A stretch of DNA of 16,731 nucleotides from Moraxellaceae bacterium UBA2477 (GTDB lineage: Bacteria > Pseudomonadota > Gammaproteobacteria > Pseudomonadales > Moraxellaceae). Positions 7,395-15,363 of the stretch are shown here, piece after piece. Location of the stretch: assembly GCA_002342025.1 (NCBI GenBank), contig DDPD01000040.1:1-16731 (forward strand), in the 5' to 3' direction. Each line of letters begins with the position of its first letter. Within the stretch, counting starts at the first letter, position 1. The translations under genes and the position numbers were made by a program. The notes under the pieces are model-generated. The model ran no database searches. It was not told the origin of the DNA and worked only from the letters and a program-made list of their open reading frames with translations.

Positions 7395-9821
7395 ATGACA
7401 GAAGAATCCACTTACGACTCGTCCAGCATTAAAGTTCTACGCGGGCTAGACGCTGTACGTAAACGCCCTGGTATGTACATTGGCGATACGGATGACGGCA
7501 CCGGTTTACACCATATGGTGTTTGAAGTCGTAGACAACGCGATTGATGAGGCTCTTGCCGGCCACTGTACTGAAGTCAATGTCATCATTCACGCCGATGA
7601 ATCGATTACGGTCACCGACAATGGTCGCGGGATCCCGGTCGATATTCATGAAGAAGAAGGCGTATCGGCAGCTGAAGTCATTATGACTGTGCTTCATGCT
7701 GGCGGTAAGTTCGATGAGAACAGCTACAAGGTTTCAGGCGGGCTTCATGGTGTTGGTGTTTCGGTTGTAAACGCCCTCTCTAAGGAGCTAAGACTAACCG
7801 TAAGACGTAATGGTTTAGTTTACGAGCAAACCTACCGACACGGTGTGCCGGAGTTCCCGCTGCGCGAAGTTGGCAAAACACAGGGTCGCGGCACTGAAGT
7901 CCGTTTTTTCCCTAGCGAAGAAACCTTTACCAACATCAAATACAGCTACGACATTTTGGCTAAACGCCTTCGTGAACTGTCCTTTTTGAACTCTGGCGTT
8001 CGTATTGTGCTGAAGGACGAGCGCGATGAGAAAGAAGAAGTTTTTGAGTATGAAGGCGGCTTGGCGGCATTTGTTAGCTACTTGAATACCAATAAATCAC
8101 CCATCAATAACGTCTTTCATTTTATGGTTCCGCAGTCCGAAGGGCCTAATGGGATTGGCGTTGAAGTGGCGCTTCAGTGGAATGATAGCTATCAGGAATC
8201 GGTCTATTGCTTTACCAACAATATTCCACAGCGCGATGGTGGCACCCATCTTCAGGGCTTCAGAACAGCACTAACGCGTACGCTGAATAACTATGTTGAA
8301 AAAGAAGGGCTGCTCAAGAAAGAAAAGGTCGTTACGGTGGGCGAAGACATGCGCGAAGGCTTAACCGCCATTGTGTCCGTAAAAGTTCCAGATCCAAAAT
8401 TCTCCAGCCAAACCAAAGATAAGCTGGTTTCTTCCGAAGTAAGCAACGCCGTTGCTTCTGTGATGAATGAGAAGTTCGAAGAGTTTCTGTTAGAAAATCC
8501 TGCGGCGGGTAAAACCATTGTCGGGAAGATTCTTGATGCCGCACGCGCACGTGAAGCGGCCAGAAAAGCTCGTGAAATGACGCGCCGTAAGGGTGCGTTA
8601 GATATTGCTGGGCTACCAGGGAAGCTGGCCGACTGCCAAGAGAAAGATCCCGCGCTGTCCGAACTGTACTTGGTGGAGGGTGACTCTGCCGGCGGCTCCG
8701 CCAAGCAGGGTCGAAATCGCAAGATGCAGGCCATCCTGCCTTTGAAGGGCAAGATCCTTAACGTTGAGAAGGCCCGCTTCGACAAGATGTTGTCATCTCA
8801 AGAAGTTGGGACGCTAATTACTGCCTTGGGCTGCGGCATTGGTCGCGATGAATATAATCCGGACAAGCTGCGTTATCACAAAGTCATCATCATGACCGAC
8901 GCGGACGTTGACGGCTCACATATTCGTACCTTACTACTGACCTTCTTCTTCCGTCAGATGCCTGAAATCATTGAGCGCGGCTATATCTATATTGCGCAGC
9001 CGCCGCTCTACAAGGTCAAAAAAGGCAAGCAAGAGCAGTATCTGAAAGATGACGATGCGATGGAGGTTTATTTGACCTCTGTTGCGCTGGATGGCGCGGA
9101 ATTGCGCGTGAATCCAGAAGCGCCTGCTGTGGCTGGGCTGGCTCTTGAAGCGCTCATTAATCAGTACCGTGAGTTCTGCGTACTGCAAGACAGACTTAAG
9201 CGTCGCTACCCTAGCCTGCTTTTGGAACAGCTGCTTAAGCTGCCAACCCTATTGCCGGCAGAGCTATCTTCCGCTGAGGCGGTAACCGTGTGGGGTCAGC
9301 GCTTACAGGCGTTCCTCAATATGGCAGCGGACCCTAGCCAGCGCTTCTTGGTGCAAACCGTTGATGATCCAGAACATCAGCGGTTCTTCCCGCAGGTTGA
9401 GCTCATGGCGCATGGCGTGCCGTATAGCTACCCGCTGCGCTATGACTTCTTTAGCTCATCGGAATATCGTCAGGTCGATGCGCTTGCACGCGCATTAGAA
9501 GGTCTGATTGAGCCCGGGGCTGTGATTAAGCGTGGAGAGCGTCAAATGAAGGTTGATACCTTCAAGCAAGCGTTCGAGTGGCTGATGCAGGAGTCCAAGC
9601 GTGGTCTTGGCATTCAGCGTTACAAAGGTCTCGGTGAAATGAACCCGGATCAACTGTGGGAAACCACAATGGATCCGGAATCCCGCCGCATGTTGCGCGT
9701 CACCATTGACGACGCCATTGGTGCCGATCAAATGTTCACGACCTTAATGGGCGACGCTGTTGAGCCACGTCGTGAGTTCATTGAGAAAAATGCGCTCTTA
9801 GTTTCTAACTTAGACGTCTAA
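7395..9821 (+). CDS. gyrB: DNA gyrase subunit B
   Basis: GyrB is the ATPase subunit of the A2B2 enzyme that adds negative supercoils. The 808-aa protein has a GHKL ATPase domain with E44 and N48 (FEVVDNAIDEALAG), GRGIPVD and the HAGGKFDENSYKVSGGLHG lid. The transducer includes QTKDKLVSSE. The TOPRIM domain has EGDSAGGSAKQGRNRK (E428) and DADVDGSHI (D502, D504, D506). A gammaproteobacterial insert of roughly 170 residues follows, and the C-terminal tail has QRYKGLGEMNPDQLWETTMD. D430 and K451 correspond to E. coli D426 and K447, so the classic GyrB quinolone-resistance positions are wild type. The ATG has a good Shine-Dalgarno sequence, AGGAG at 7383-7387, and lies 18 bp after recF. Confidence 0.99.
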   Translation: MTEESTYDSSSIKVLRGLDAVRKRPGMYIGDTDDGTGLHHMVFEVVDNAIDEALAGHCTEVNVIIHADESITVTDNGRGIPVDIHEEEGVSAAEVIMTVLHAGGKFDENSYKVSGGLHGVGVSVVNALSKELRLTVRRNGLVYEQTYRHGVPEFPLREVGKTQGRGTEVRFFPSEETFTNIKYSYDILAKRLRELSFLNSGVRIVLKDERDEKEEVFEYEGGLAAFVSYLNTNKSPINNVFHFMVPQSEGPNGIGVEVALQWNDSYQESVYCFTNNIPQRDGGTHLQGFRTALTRTLNNYVEKEGLLKKEKVVTVGEDMREGLTAIVSVKVPDPKFSSQTKDKLVSSEVSNAVASVMNEKFEEFLLENPAAGKTIVGKILDAARAREAARKAREMTRRKGALDIAGLPGKLADCQEKDPALSELYLVEGDSAGGSAKQGRNRKMQAILPLKGKILNVEKARFDKMLSSQEVGTLITALGCGIGRDEYNPDKLRYHKVIIMTDADVDGSHIRTLLLTFFFRQMPEIIERGYIYIAQPPLYKVKKGKQEQYLKDDDAMEVYLTSVALDGAELRVNPEAPAVAGLALEALINQYREFCVLQDRLKRRYPSLLLEQLLKLPTLLPAELSSAEAVTVWGQRLQAFLNMAADPSQRFLVQTVDDPEHQRFFPQVELMAHGVPYSYPLRYDFFSSSEYRQVDALARALEGLIEPGAVIKRGERQMKVDTFKQAFEWLMQESKRGLGIQRYKGLGEMNPDQLWETTMDPESRRMLRVTIDDAIGADQMFTTLMGDAVEPRREFIEKNALLVSNLDV

Positions 9822-9837
9822 CGGCAACAATGTGATT

Positions 9838-9851
9838 GTTCCACGTGGAAC
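9838..9851. promoter_or_regulatory. parS: parS site downstream of gyrB (perfect 14-bp palindrome)
   Basis: GTTCCACGTGGAAC is a perfect inverted repeat around CACGTG and equals the core of the Pseudomonas-type parS as I remember it. With its flanks (T...T) it matches 15 of 16 positions of TGTTCCACGTGGAACA. It is intergenic, between the gyrB stop and the terminator hairpin, about 6 kb from oriC. It is the best of three such sites here. Confidence 0.85.
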
Positions 9852-9862
9852 TTTGAATGGGA

Positions 9863-9884
9863 GGGGGTCCGAAAGGCCCCCTTT
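9863..9884 (+). terminator. Rho-independent terminator after gyrB
   Basis: A 7-bp stem pairs GGGGGTC (9863-9869) with GGCCCCC (9875-9881), with one T-G wobble, around the loop CGAAA, and is followed by TTT. The T run is short (TTTCTGCATTT), so termination may be partial. This matters because the next gene starts 8 bp further on. Confidence 0.7.
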
Positions 9885-9892
9885 CTGCATTT

Positions 9893-10840
9893 ATGACTAG
9901 AATCGTGCTCGCGCCAATGGAGGGTCTGACAGACTTCACCATGCGACATGTCCTCACAAAGCTCAGCCCCTATGACTGGTGTGTTACGGAGTTCCTGCGC
10001 GTCACTGACAGGGTCTTACCCAACTCCGTCTTTTATAAACACTGCCCTGAGTTGCTGAGTCATGGGCTAACCTCCAATGGGACGCCCGTGCATTTCCAAC
10101 TGCTGGGAAGCAACGCCGAAATGCTGGCTGAGAACGCAAAACGGGCAGTTGAGTTAGGCGCGCCCGCCATTGATCTAAATTTTGGATGCCCGGCGAAAAC
10201 CGTTAACCGCCATGGTGGGGGCGCAAGCTTGTTGGTGGATAGCCGCGTGTTGCATGAAATTGTCCGTAGCGTGCGTAAGGCTGTGCCTGAACACATCCCG
10301 GTCACGGCAAAGATGCGCCTAGGTATAGACTCCACCGATGAGCTTATGGATAACGCCAGCGCCATCTATGAAGCGGGTGCGAACTGGTTGACCATCCACG
10401 CTCGCACTAAAGCCCAGGGATATCGCCCACCTGTTAATTGGGAAGCCATCGGCCAAGTTAAATCGAGCTACCCAGAGTGGGAAATCATCGCAAATGGCGA
10501 TATTTCCTCCTTGCCTGCTTTGCAGGCCTGTAGGGAGGCCACTGGATGCAGTACTTTTATGGTCGGACGCAGTGCGGTGTCTGAGCCCGATCTGGTTGCG
10601 CGGCTAAAGCAGCCACACCTCAAGGCCATGCCTTGGGATGAAATCAATAACTGGCAGTTGCACTTTCTGCGGAAATTAGTCGGCACCGAAAACGGCTTGG
10701 TTGGACGCTATAAGCAATGGTTGGCCATGACAGCGACGCACTATCCAGAAGCAGCAGCGCAATTCCAGCGCATCAAGCGTCTAAAGAAAATTGCCGAGAT
10801 AGAAGCGCTTTCGTCGTTTGTTGAGATAGAAAGCGAATAA
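9893..10840 (+). CDS. dusC: tRNA-dihydrouridine(16) synthase, DusC type
   Basis: Dus enzymes are FMN-dependent and reduce specific uridines in the tRNA D-loop to dihydrouridine; DusC acts on U16. From the ATG at 9893 the protein has 315 residues, the same length as E. coli DusC, and starts MTRIVLAPMEGLTDF. The catalytic cysteine is C99 in DLNFGCPAKTVNRHGGGASLL. HARTKAQGY, ANGDI and MVGRSA form the rest of the TIM-barrel flavin and phosphate sites, and the C-terminal helical RNA-binding domain ends the protein. An upstream in-frame ATG at 9857 would add MGGGPKGPLSAF, but those residues come from the terminator hairpin and do not resemble the family, so I reject that start. No Shine-Dalgarno sequence is obvious before 9893. 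DusC rather than DusA or DusB is judged from the N-terminus and length. Confidence 0.92.
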   Translation: MTRIVLAPMEGLTDFTMRHVLTKLSPYDWCVTEFLRVTDRVLPNSVFYKHCPELLSHGLTSNGTPVHFQLLGSNAEMLAENAKRAVELGAPAIDLNFGCPAKTVNRHGGGASLLVDSRVLHEIVRSVRKAVPEHIPVTAKMRLGIDSTDELMDNASAIYEAGANWLTIHARTKAQGYRPPVNWEAIGQVKSSYPEWEIIANGDISSLPALQACREATGCSTFMVGRSAVSEPDLVARLKQPHLKAMPWDEINNWQLHFLRKLVGTENGLVGRYKQWLAMTATHYPEAAAQFQRIKRLKKIAEIEALSSFVEIESE

Positions 10841-10907
10841 TTGTTCTCGCCTGTAACAAAGCGCAAGATGTGAAGTCTAAGAACTACACGCTCACAGGAT
10901 TCGCCTC

Positions 10908-11876
10908 ATGCTGCCTACCCTAGCCTTGCTCGAAGCAACGGACTTTCCCGCTATTCGCCGCCAGTCTTTAACGACGCTGCAAATGAACCTTGGTTATCTC
11001 TGCAATCAATCCTGTGTACATTGCCACGTTAACGCGGGTCCGACGCGCAAAGAGCTCATGAGTGATGAGCTTATTGATCTCGCCATTGAGGTCATGGAAA
11101 AAAGAAACATCCAAGTACTGGATCTCACAGGTGGTGCGCCGGAAATGAATCCGGCCTTCCGCCGATTGATTATTGCTGCACGGGCAATGGGCGTAAAAGT
11201 GATCGACCGTTGTAACCTGACCATATTGTTTGAGCCGGGCTATGAGGGCTTGGCTGAGTTTCTGGCTGAACAAGGTGTTGATGTGGTGGCCTCGCTGCCG
11301 TGCTATTCGGCAGAGAATGTCGACAAGCAGCGCGGTAAAGGTGTTTTTGAATTAAGTATCGAGGCGCTTCAACGTCTGAATTCGTTGGGCTACGGCCAGG
11401 CAAATAGTCCCTTGCAGCTTAGTCTCGTCTATAACCCGCAGGGCCCTGTGCTGCCGCCCAGCCAGAAAAAGCTTGAACAAGACTATAAGCGGGAGCTCTT
11501 TGAGCAGTTTGGTATTGTCTTTAACGAGCTGTTCACGATAACCAATATGCCCATTCAGCGCTTTGGCAGCATGCTGATTTCTAAAGGGCAGTTTGATGAC
11601 TATCTCACCTTGTTGAAACACAACTTCGCCGCCGCAAATCTTAAAACGGTGATGTGTAAAACCATGGTCAGCGTGGACTACCTGGGCTACTTGTATGACT
11701 GTGATTTCAACCAGCAATTGGGAAAAGCTATTCCCGTAAAGGGGGCTCAAGGCCGGCCTCACCTAAAGGACTTACTCACACAAGACTTTGTTCAGCAGCC
11801 GATTTGGGTGGCGGAGCATTGCTACGGCTGTACTGCAGGCCAAGGCAGCAGTTGTGGCGGTGCCTTAGAAGGGTAA
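10908..11876 (+). CDS. arsS: Arsenosugar biosynthesis radical SAM protein ArsS
   Basis: ArsS is a radical SAM enzyme with a Cys-rich C-terminal domain (TIGR04167/DUF3641). Characterised members join dimethylarsenic to the 5'-deoxyadenosyl group of SAM, giving 5'-deoxy-5'-dimethylarsinoyl-adenosine, the precursor of arsenosugars. The 322-aa protein has the [4Fe-4S] motif C32-x3-C36-x2-C39 (YLCNQSCVHCHVNAGP), the LTGGAPEMN SAM-binding loop, and the family segments DRCNLTIL and ASLPCYSAENV. The C-terminal cysteines C250, C265, C305, C308 and C316 probably bind a second cluster. The ATG has AGGA 8 bp upstream. It is the first gene of the co-oriented cluster, 67 bp after dusC, and the ArsM-type gene at the far end supports the assignment. 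Confidence 0.93.
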   Translation: MLPTLALLEATDFPAIRRQSLTTLQMNLGYLCNQSCVHCHVNAGPTRKELMSDELIDLAIEVMEKRNIQVLDLTGGAPEMNPAFRRLIIAARAMGVKVIDRCNLTILFEPGYEGLAEFLAEQGVDVVASLPCYSAENVDKQRGKGVFELSIEALQRLNSLGYGQANSPLQLSLVYNPQGPVLPPSQKKLEQDYKRELFEQFGIVFNELFTITNMPIQRFGSMLISKGQFDDYLTLLKHNFAAANLKTVMCKTMVSVDYLGYLYDCDFNQQLGKAIPVKGAQGRPHLKDLLTQDFVQQPIWVAEHCYGCTAGQGSSCGGALEG

Positions 11877-11904
11877 GATCAATTTTTACCAACAAGGACG
11901 CCGC

Positions 11905-14043
11905 ATGACACGCTCCAAACTGTTCACCGCAGCACTCATTGCTACTGCCTTTGGCCTGTTTTTCGGCCTAGGGCTACATCATGAGCTGACATTGGCAAAC
12001 CTACAGGCGTCACGTGCCGAACTATTGATAGAGTATGAGAGCAATCCGGTGGCGTCGTTGGCCATGTTCTTCGCTGCCTATGTGGCTGTGACCGCGTTGT
12101 CGTTGCCAGGTGCGGCAATCATGACCTTGGCGGCAGGCGCCTTATTTGGCGTCACCGTGGGTACGGTGCTGGTGTCATTTGCCTCGTCATTAGGCGCGAC
12201 ACTCGCCTTTTTAGCGTCACGTCATCTATTGGCGGACTGGGTGGGAAAACACTTTGGAGCGAAGCTTGCAGCCATACATGAAGGTGTAGAAAAGCGCGGC
12301 GCTCGCTACTTATTCACCTTACGGCTAGTCCCGTTATTTCCCTTCATGTTGATTAACCTGGTCATGGGCCTGACACGCATGCCCCCGCTGCGGTTTTACT
12401 GGGTTAGTCAGCTCGGCATGCTGCCGGGAACGTTGATCTATGTGAATGCAGGCACTCAATTAGCCACTATCACCAGTGTCCAAGGCACTCTCAGCCCTGG
12501 GGTGATTGCTTCCATCGCTTTACTGGCATTGTTTCCCTTTTTAGGAGCTTGGTGCGTGTCCCTGTGGGAGCGCTATCAGCTCTATAAACCGTGGAGCAAA
12601 CCCCAACGATTTGATCGCAACTTGATTGCCATTGGCGCCGGTGCCGGTGGCTTGATATCTACCTATATTGGCGCAGCCACCAAAGCCAAGGTGACGTTAA
12701 TCGAGGCCCATGAAATGGGCGGCGACTGTTTGAACTATGGCTGTGTGCCCTCAAAGGCGTTGATACGTACAGCGTCACTGATGCGCGACGCACGTCATGC
12801 CAGCACACTGGGACTTAGCTCAGTCACGGCAGAGGTGGATTTTAGCGGCGTGATGGAGCGTGTTCAGCGTGTGATAGCTCAAGTCGCCCCACATGACTCT
12901 GTAGAGCGCTACACCGGCTTAGGTGTAGAGGTGCTAAAAGGGCATGCTGAAATCACATCGCCTTGGAGCGTTAAGGTAAACGGTCAAACGCTGACCACGA
13001 AAAGTATTGTTATTGCGACGGGTGCGTCGCCCACGATTCCAGACTTGCCCGGTCTTGATCAAGTCACCTATGTCACCTCAGACACCCTGTGGTCACTGCG
13101 AGGTAGCCCTCGGGAAGTCGCCGTATTAGGCGGCGGGCCGATAGCCTGTGAGCTCGCGCAAGCCATGGCGGAGCTAGGGCTTAAAGTGACCTTGGTGGGC
13201 CGTAATAAGCGCCTCCTTCCCCGTGAAGATGCCAGCGTAGGCGACTTGGTCTTAAGCGCACTGCAATCTTCGGGTGTACGCGTGTTATTGAATGCTCAAG
13301 CGATGTCAGCCGAGCGAGAGGGTGTGCAACAGCGACTCTGGGTTCAGCACGGTGGTGAGACAGAGACGATTCATTTTGACTTCCTTCTGCTCGCCATTGG
13401 GCGCACTGCAAGAACCAAGGGTTTTGGCTTAGAGACTTTGAATATCCCGCTGACAGCGCTGGGCACCGTCGCCACAAACGAGTACTTGCAGACCCGTTAT
13501 CCCAATATTTATGCCTGTGGCGATGTGGTCGGTCCCTACCAATTCACGCATGTTGCGGCACATCAGGCGTGGTATGCCGCCGTAAATGGCTTGTTCGGCC
13601 TGTTCAAGCGCTTTAAAGCGGATTACCGCGTGATTCCAGCCGTGACCTTTACTCACCCAGAGGTTGCGCGGGTGGGCCTAAACCAACAGGAGGCTCGAGC
13701 TCAGGGTATTGCTTTTGAGTCGACCCGCTTCGAGTTAGAAGAGCTGGACCGCGCCATCACCGCCGATGAGCGTGAAGGCTTTGTGGAAGTGCTGACTGTG
13801 CCGGGTAAGGACACCATTCTAGGCGCTACGATTGTTGCTGCCCATGCAGGGGAAATGTTGGCTGAGTTCACTTTAGCGATGAAGCACGGACTAGGCCTGA
13901 AAAAGATTTTAGGCACGATACATCCTTATCCGACATGGTCTGAAGCGGCTAAGTATGTGGCCGGTGAGTGGCAAAAAGCCCATGCCCCGCAGGCGGCATT
14001 GCGTTGGGCAGAACGCTATCACCGCTGGCAACGGGGTGAGTGA
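11905..14043 (+). CDS. Fusion: VTT (TVP38/TMEM64) membrane domain plus mercuric-reductase-like flavoprotein disulfide oxidoreductase
   Basis: The 712-aa protein joins two complete domains. Residues about 1-225 are a multi-span VTT/TVP38 membrane domain, with the glycine-rich SFASSLGATLAFLASRHL stretch, LRLVPLFPFMLINLVMGLTR and QLGMLPGTLIYVNAGTQL. From about 240 comes a pyridine-nucleotide disulfide oxidoreductase: FAD motif GAGAGG (about 244-249), redox pair C275/C280 in GGDCLNYGCVPSK, NAD(P)-binding GGGPIACELA (from 409), FAD-binding YACGDVVGP and a dimerisation domain. In its C-terminal HPYPTWSE (673-680), Y675 stands where lipoamide and glutathione reductases have the catalytic His; MerA also has Tyr there. 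It lacks the N-terminal HMA domain and the C-terminal Cys pair of MerA, so mercury reduction is not implied. Substrate unknown; a role in arsenic redox or transport is inferred from its neighbours. AAGGA lies 6 bp before the ATG. Confidence 0.88.
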   Translation: MTRSKLFTAALIATAFGLFFGLGLHHELTLANLQASRAELLIEYESNPVASLAMFFAAYVAVTALSLPGAAIMTLAAGALFGVTVGTVLVSFASSLGATLAFLASRHLLADWVGKHFGAKLAAIHEGVEKRGARYLFTLRLVPLFPFMLINLVMGLTRMPPLRFYWVSQLGMLPGTLIYVNAGTQLATITSVQGTLSPGVIASIALLALFPFLGAWCVSLWERYQLYKPWSKPQRFDRNLIAIGAGAGGLISTYIGAATKAKVTLIEAHEMGGDCLNYGCVPSKALIRTASLMRDARHASTLGLSSVTAEVDFSGVMERVQRVIAQVAPHDSVERYTGLGVEVLKGHAEITSPWSVKVNGQTLTTKSIVIATGASPTIPDLPGLDQVTYVTSDTLWSLRGSPREVAVLGGGPIACELAQAMAELGLKVTLVGRNKRLLPREDASVGDLVLSALQSSGVRVLLNAQAMSAEREGVQQRLWVQHGGETETIHFDFLLLAIGRTARTKGFGLETLNIPLTALGTVATNEYLQTRYPNIYACGDVVGPYQFTHVAAHQAWYAAVNGLFGLFKRFKADYRVIPAVTFTHPEVARVGLNQQEARAQGIAFESTRFELEELDRAITADEREGFVEVLTVPGKDTILGATIVAAHAGEMLAEFTLAMKHGLGLKKILGTIHPYPTWSEAAKYVAGEWQKAHAPQAALRWAERYHRWQRGE

Positions 14044-14044
14044 G

Positions 14045-14737
14045 ATGAAAAGTGCTGGCGTGCCTTGGCTGAGTATTATTGTGCCGACACTAAACGAGGC
14101 ATCGCAGTTGGCGAGCACGTTGAGCCATGTGCAGCCTTGGCGCAGACAAGGCGTTGAAGTCATTGTGGTGGACGGCGGCAGCCACGACGAAACGGTGGCT
14201 CTAGCGAGTGACTTGGCAGATAGCGTGCTGACCTCCGCTAAGGGTCGAGCACGACAAATGAACCAGGGCGCAGTACATGCGCGTGGCCCAACGTTTTTGT
14301 TTCTTCATGCCGATACTCGGCTCGACGACAGCGCACTCAGTGCATTAAAGCAGTTGCTTACAGACAAGCCTGAGGCCTGGGGGCGTTTTGATGTGCGTAT
14401 TGAGGGTCGATCAGCCCTATTTCCAATAATCGCGTGGTTTATCAACAGGCGCTCACGCTGGAGCCAAGTATCGACCGGAGATCAGGCCCAGTTTTTTTCT
14501 CGCGACCTGTTCTACCGCGTCGGGAAGTTTCCGTTGCAGCCCTTGATGGAAGACGTGGAAATTAGCCTGCGCGCCAAAAAGATCGCTAAACCCGTGTGTA
14601 TGCGGCAAAGCGTCACCACATCGGGGCGGCGCTGGGAGCGCTTTGGCGTTTGGCGAACCATCTGGTTGATGTGGAGCCTGCGCTATCGCTACTGGCGCGG
14701 CGTTCCAGCCAGCGTGTTGGCAAAGGCTTATCGATGA
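14045..14737 (+). CDS. GT2-family glycosyltransferase, TIGR04283 (arsenosugar-associated)
   Basis: A 230-aa GT-A-fold glycosyltransferase of family 2. It shows the start LSIIVPTLNEASQL, the nucleotide-binding VVDGGSHDET (D43), the metal-binding LFLHADTRL (D90), the acceptor-side TGDQAQFFSRDLFYRVGKF and the MEDVE acidic motif (D170). This pattern and short length match TIGR04283, a family named for its recurrence with arsS and arsM. The sugar and acceptor are not established. The ATG at 14045 follows the previous stop by 1 bp and has a GGGGTGAG purine run just upstream. A longer in-frame start at 13955 would overlap the flavoprotein by 89 bp and adds unrelated residues. Its last 4 bp overlap the next gene. 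Confidence 0.9.
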   Translation: MKSAGVPWLSIIVPTLNEASQLASTLSHVQPWRRQGVEVIVVDGGSHDETVALASDLADSVLTSAKGRARQMNQGAVHARGPTFLFLHADTRLDDSALSALKQLLTDKPEAWGRFDVRIEGRSALFPIIAWFINRRSRWSQVSTGDQAQFFSRDLFYRVGKFPLQPLMEDVEISLRAKKIAKPVCMRQSVTTSGRRWERFGVWRTIWLMWSLRYRYWRGVPASVLAKAYR

Positions 14738-15363
14738 AAATTGCACTAGCCATCGTGGCGAAAGCACCCTTGCCCGGACTCGCCAAAACGCGTCTAGCAC
14801 GTAAGGTGGGCGACGAAGCCGCTGCTGCGGTGGCAGAGCAACTCCTGCGTCATACGCTGCAGACGGCAGTGAGCACAGGCCTAAAGGTAACGCTTTATGG
14901 CACGCCCACGCAGCATCCCTTGCTGTGTGAGTTAACTGAGCAGGCCGGAGTGCGCCTTCGCGATCAGGTTGAGGGGGATTTAGGCGACCGACTCGCTGTA
15001 CTGGTAACGCAGGAGCTCTGTCAGCATGACGGCGTGCTAGTGATCGGCAGTGATTGCCCAGCGCTCACTTCAGAACGGTTGCAACTCGCGGCGCAACAGT
15101 TGCGCCATCACGATGCCGTGATTTACCCAGCACTGGATGGTGGCTATACCCTGATGGGTCTAAAGCACTGTCCGCCAGGTTTTTTTCACGAGATGCCGTG
15201 GAGTACAGCGGAGGTTTTGCCCGTCACATTAGGCCGGATGCAGCGCTTAGGCTGGAAGGTCTGGCAAGGCATCGCCCTAGCCGATATTGATAGCTACGAA
15301 GACCTTATCTATCTCCCTCAAGACTGGCCGCGCCCTAGAGCGCTTGTGGAGCAAACAGGATGA
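14734..15363 (+). CDS. TIGR04282/DUF2064 GT-A-fold transferase (arsenosugar-associated)
   Basis: The 209-aa protein has the DUF2064 fold, related to CofC-type nucleotidyltransferases. It starts with the phosphate-binding AIVAKAPLPGLAKTRLARK (K10 and K18-T19-R20), then EGDLGDRL, the likely metal site VIGSDCPAL (D107), PALDGGYTLMGL, and the terminal DIDSYEDL. TIGR04282 members sit beside TIGR04283 enzymes in arsenosugar clusters. Whether this one transfers a sugar or activates one as a nucleotide sugar is not known. I chose the ATG at 14734, which overlaps the previous stop as ATGA, because the motif then begins at residue 2; an upstream in-frame ATG at 14596 only reads through the previous gene. 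Its stop overlaps the next start as ATGA. Confidence 0.9.
   Translation: MKIALAIVAKAPLPGLAKTRLARKVGDEAAAAVAEQLLRHTLQTAVSTGLKVTLYGTPTQHPLLCELTEQAGVRLRDQVEGDLGDRLAVLVTQELCQHDGVLVIGSDCPALTSERLQLAAQQLRHHDAVIYPALDGGYTLMGLKHCPPGFFHEMPWSTAEVLPVTLGRMQRLGWKVWQGIALADIDSYEDLIYLPQDWPRPRALVEQTG

Noticed and set aside
8291..8785. Open frame of 164 codons antisense to gyrB
   Set aside because: It lies wholly within the conserved gyrB coding sequence; its Ser-rich, low-quality protein is typical of a shadow frame.
9857..9892. Upstream start for dusC adding twelve residues
   Set aside because: The extra residues are encoded by the terminator hairpin and absent from DusC proteins, whose N-terminus aligns from 9893. 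A GGA-type site at 9847 makes it not impossible.
10841..10874. Possible promoter before arsS (TTGTTC, 17 bp, CAAGAT) and small TTGTT/AACAA hairpin
   Set aside because: The -10 matches TATAAT at only three of six bases and the stem is only 5 bp without a T run; neither is convincing.
11352..11762. Open frame of 136 codons antisense to arsS
   Set aside because: The opposite strand encodes a clear radical SAM protein; no recognisable domain or start signal here.
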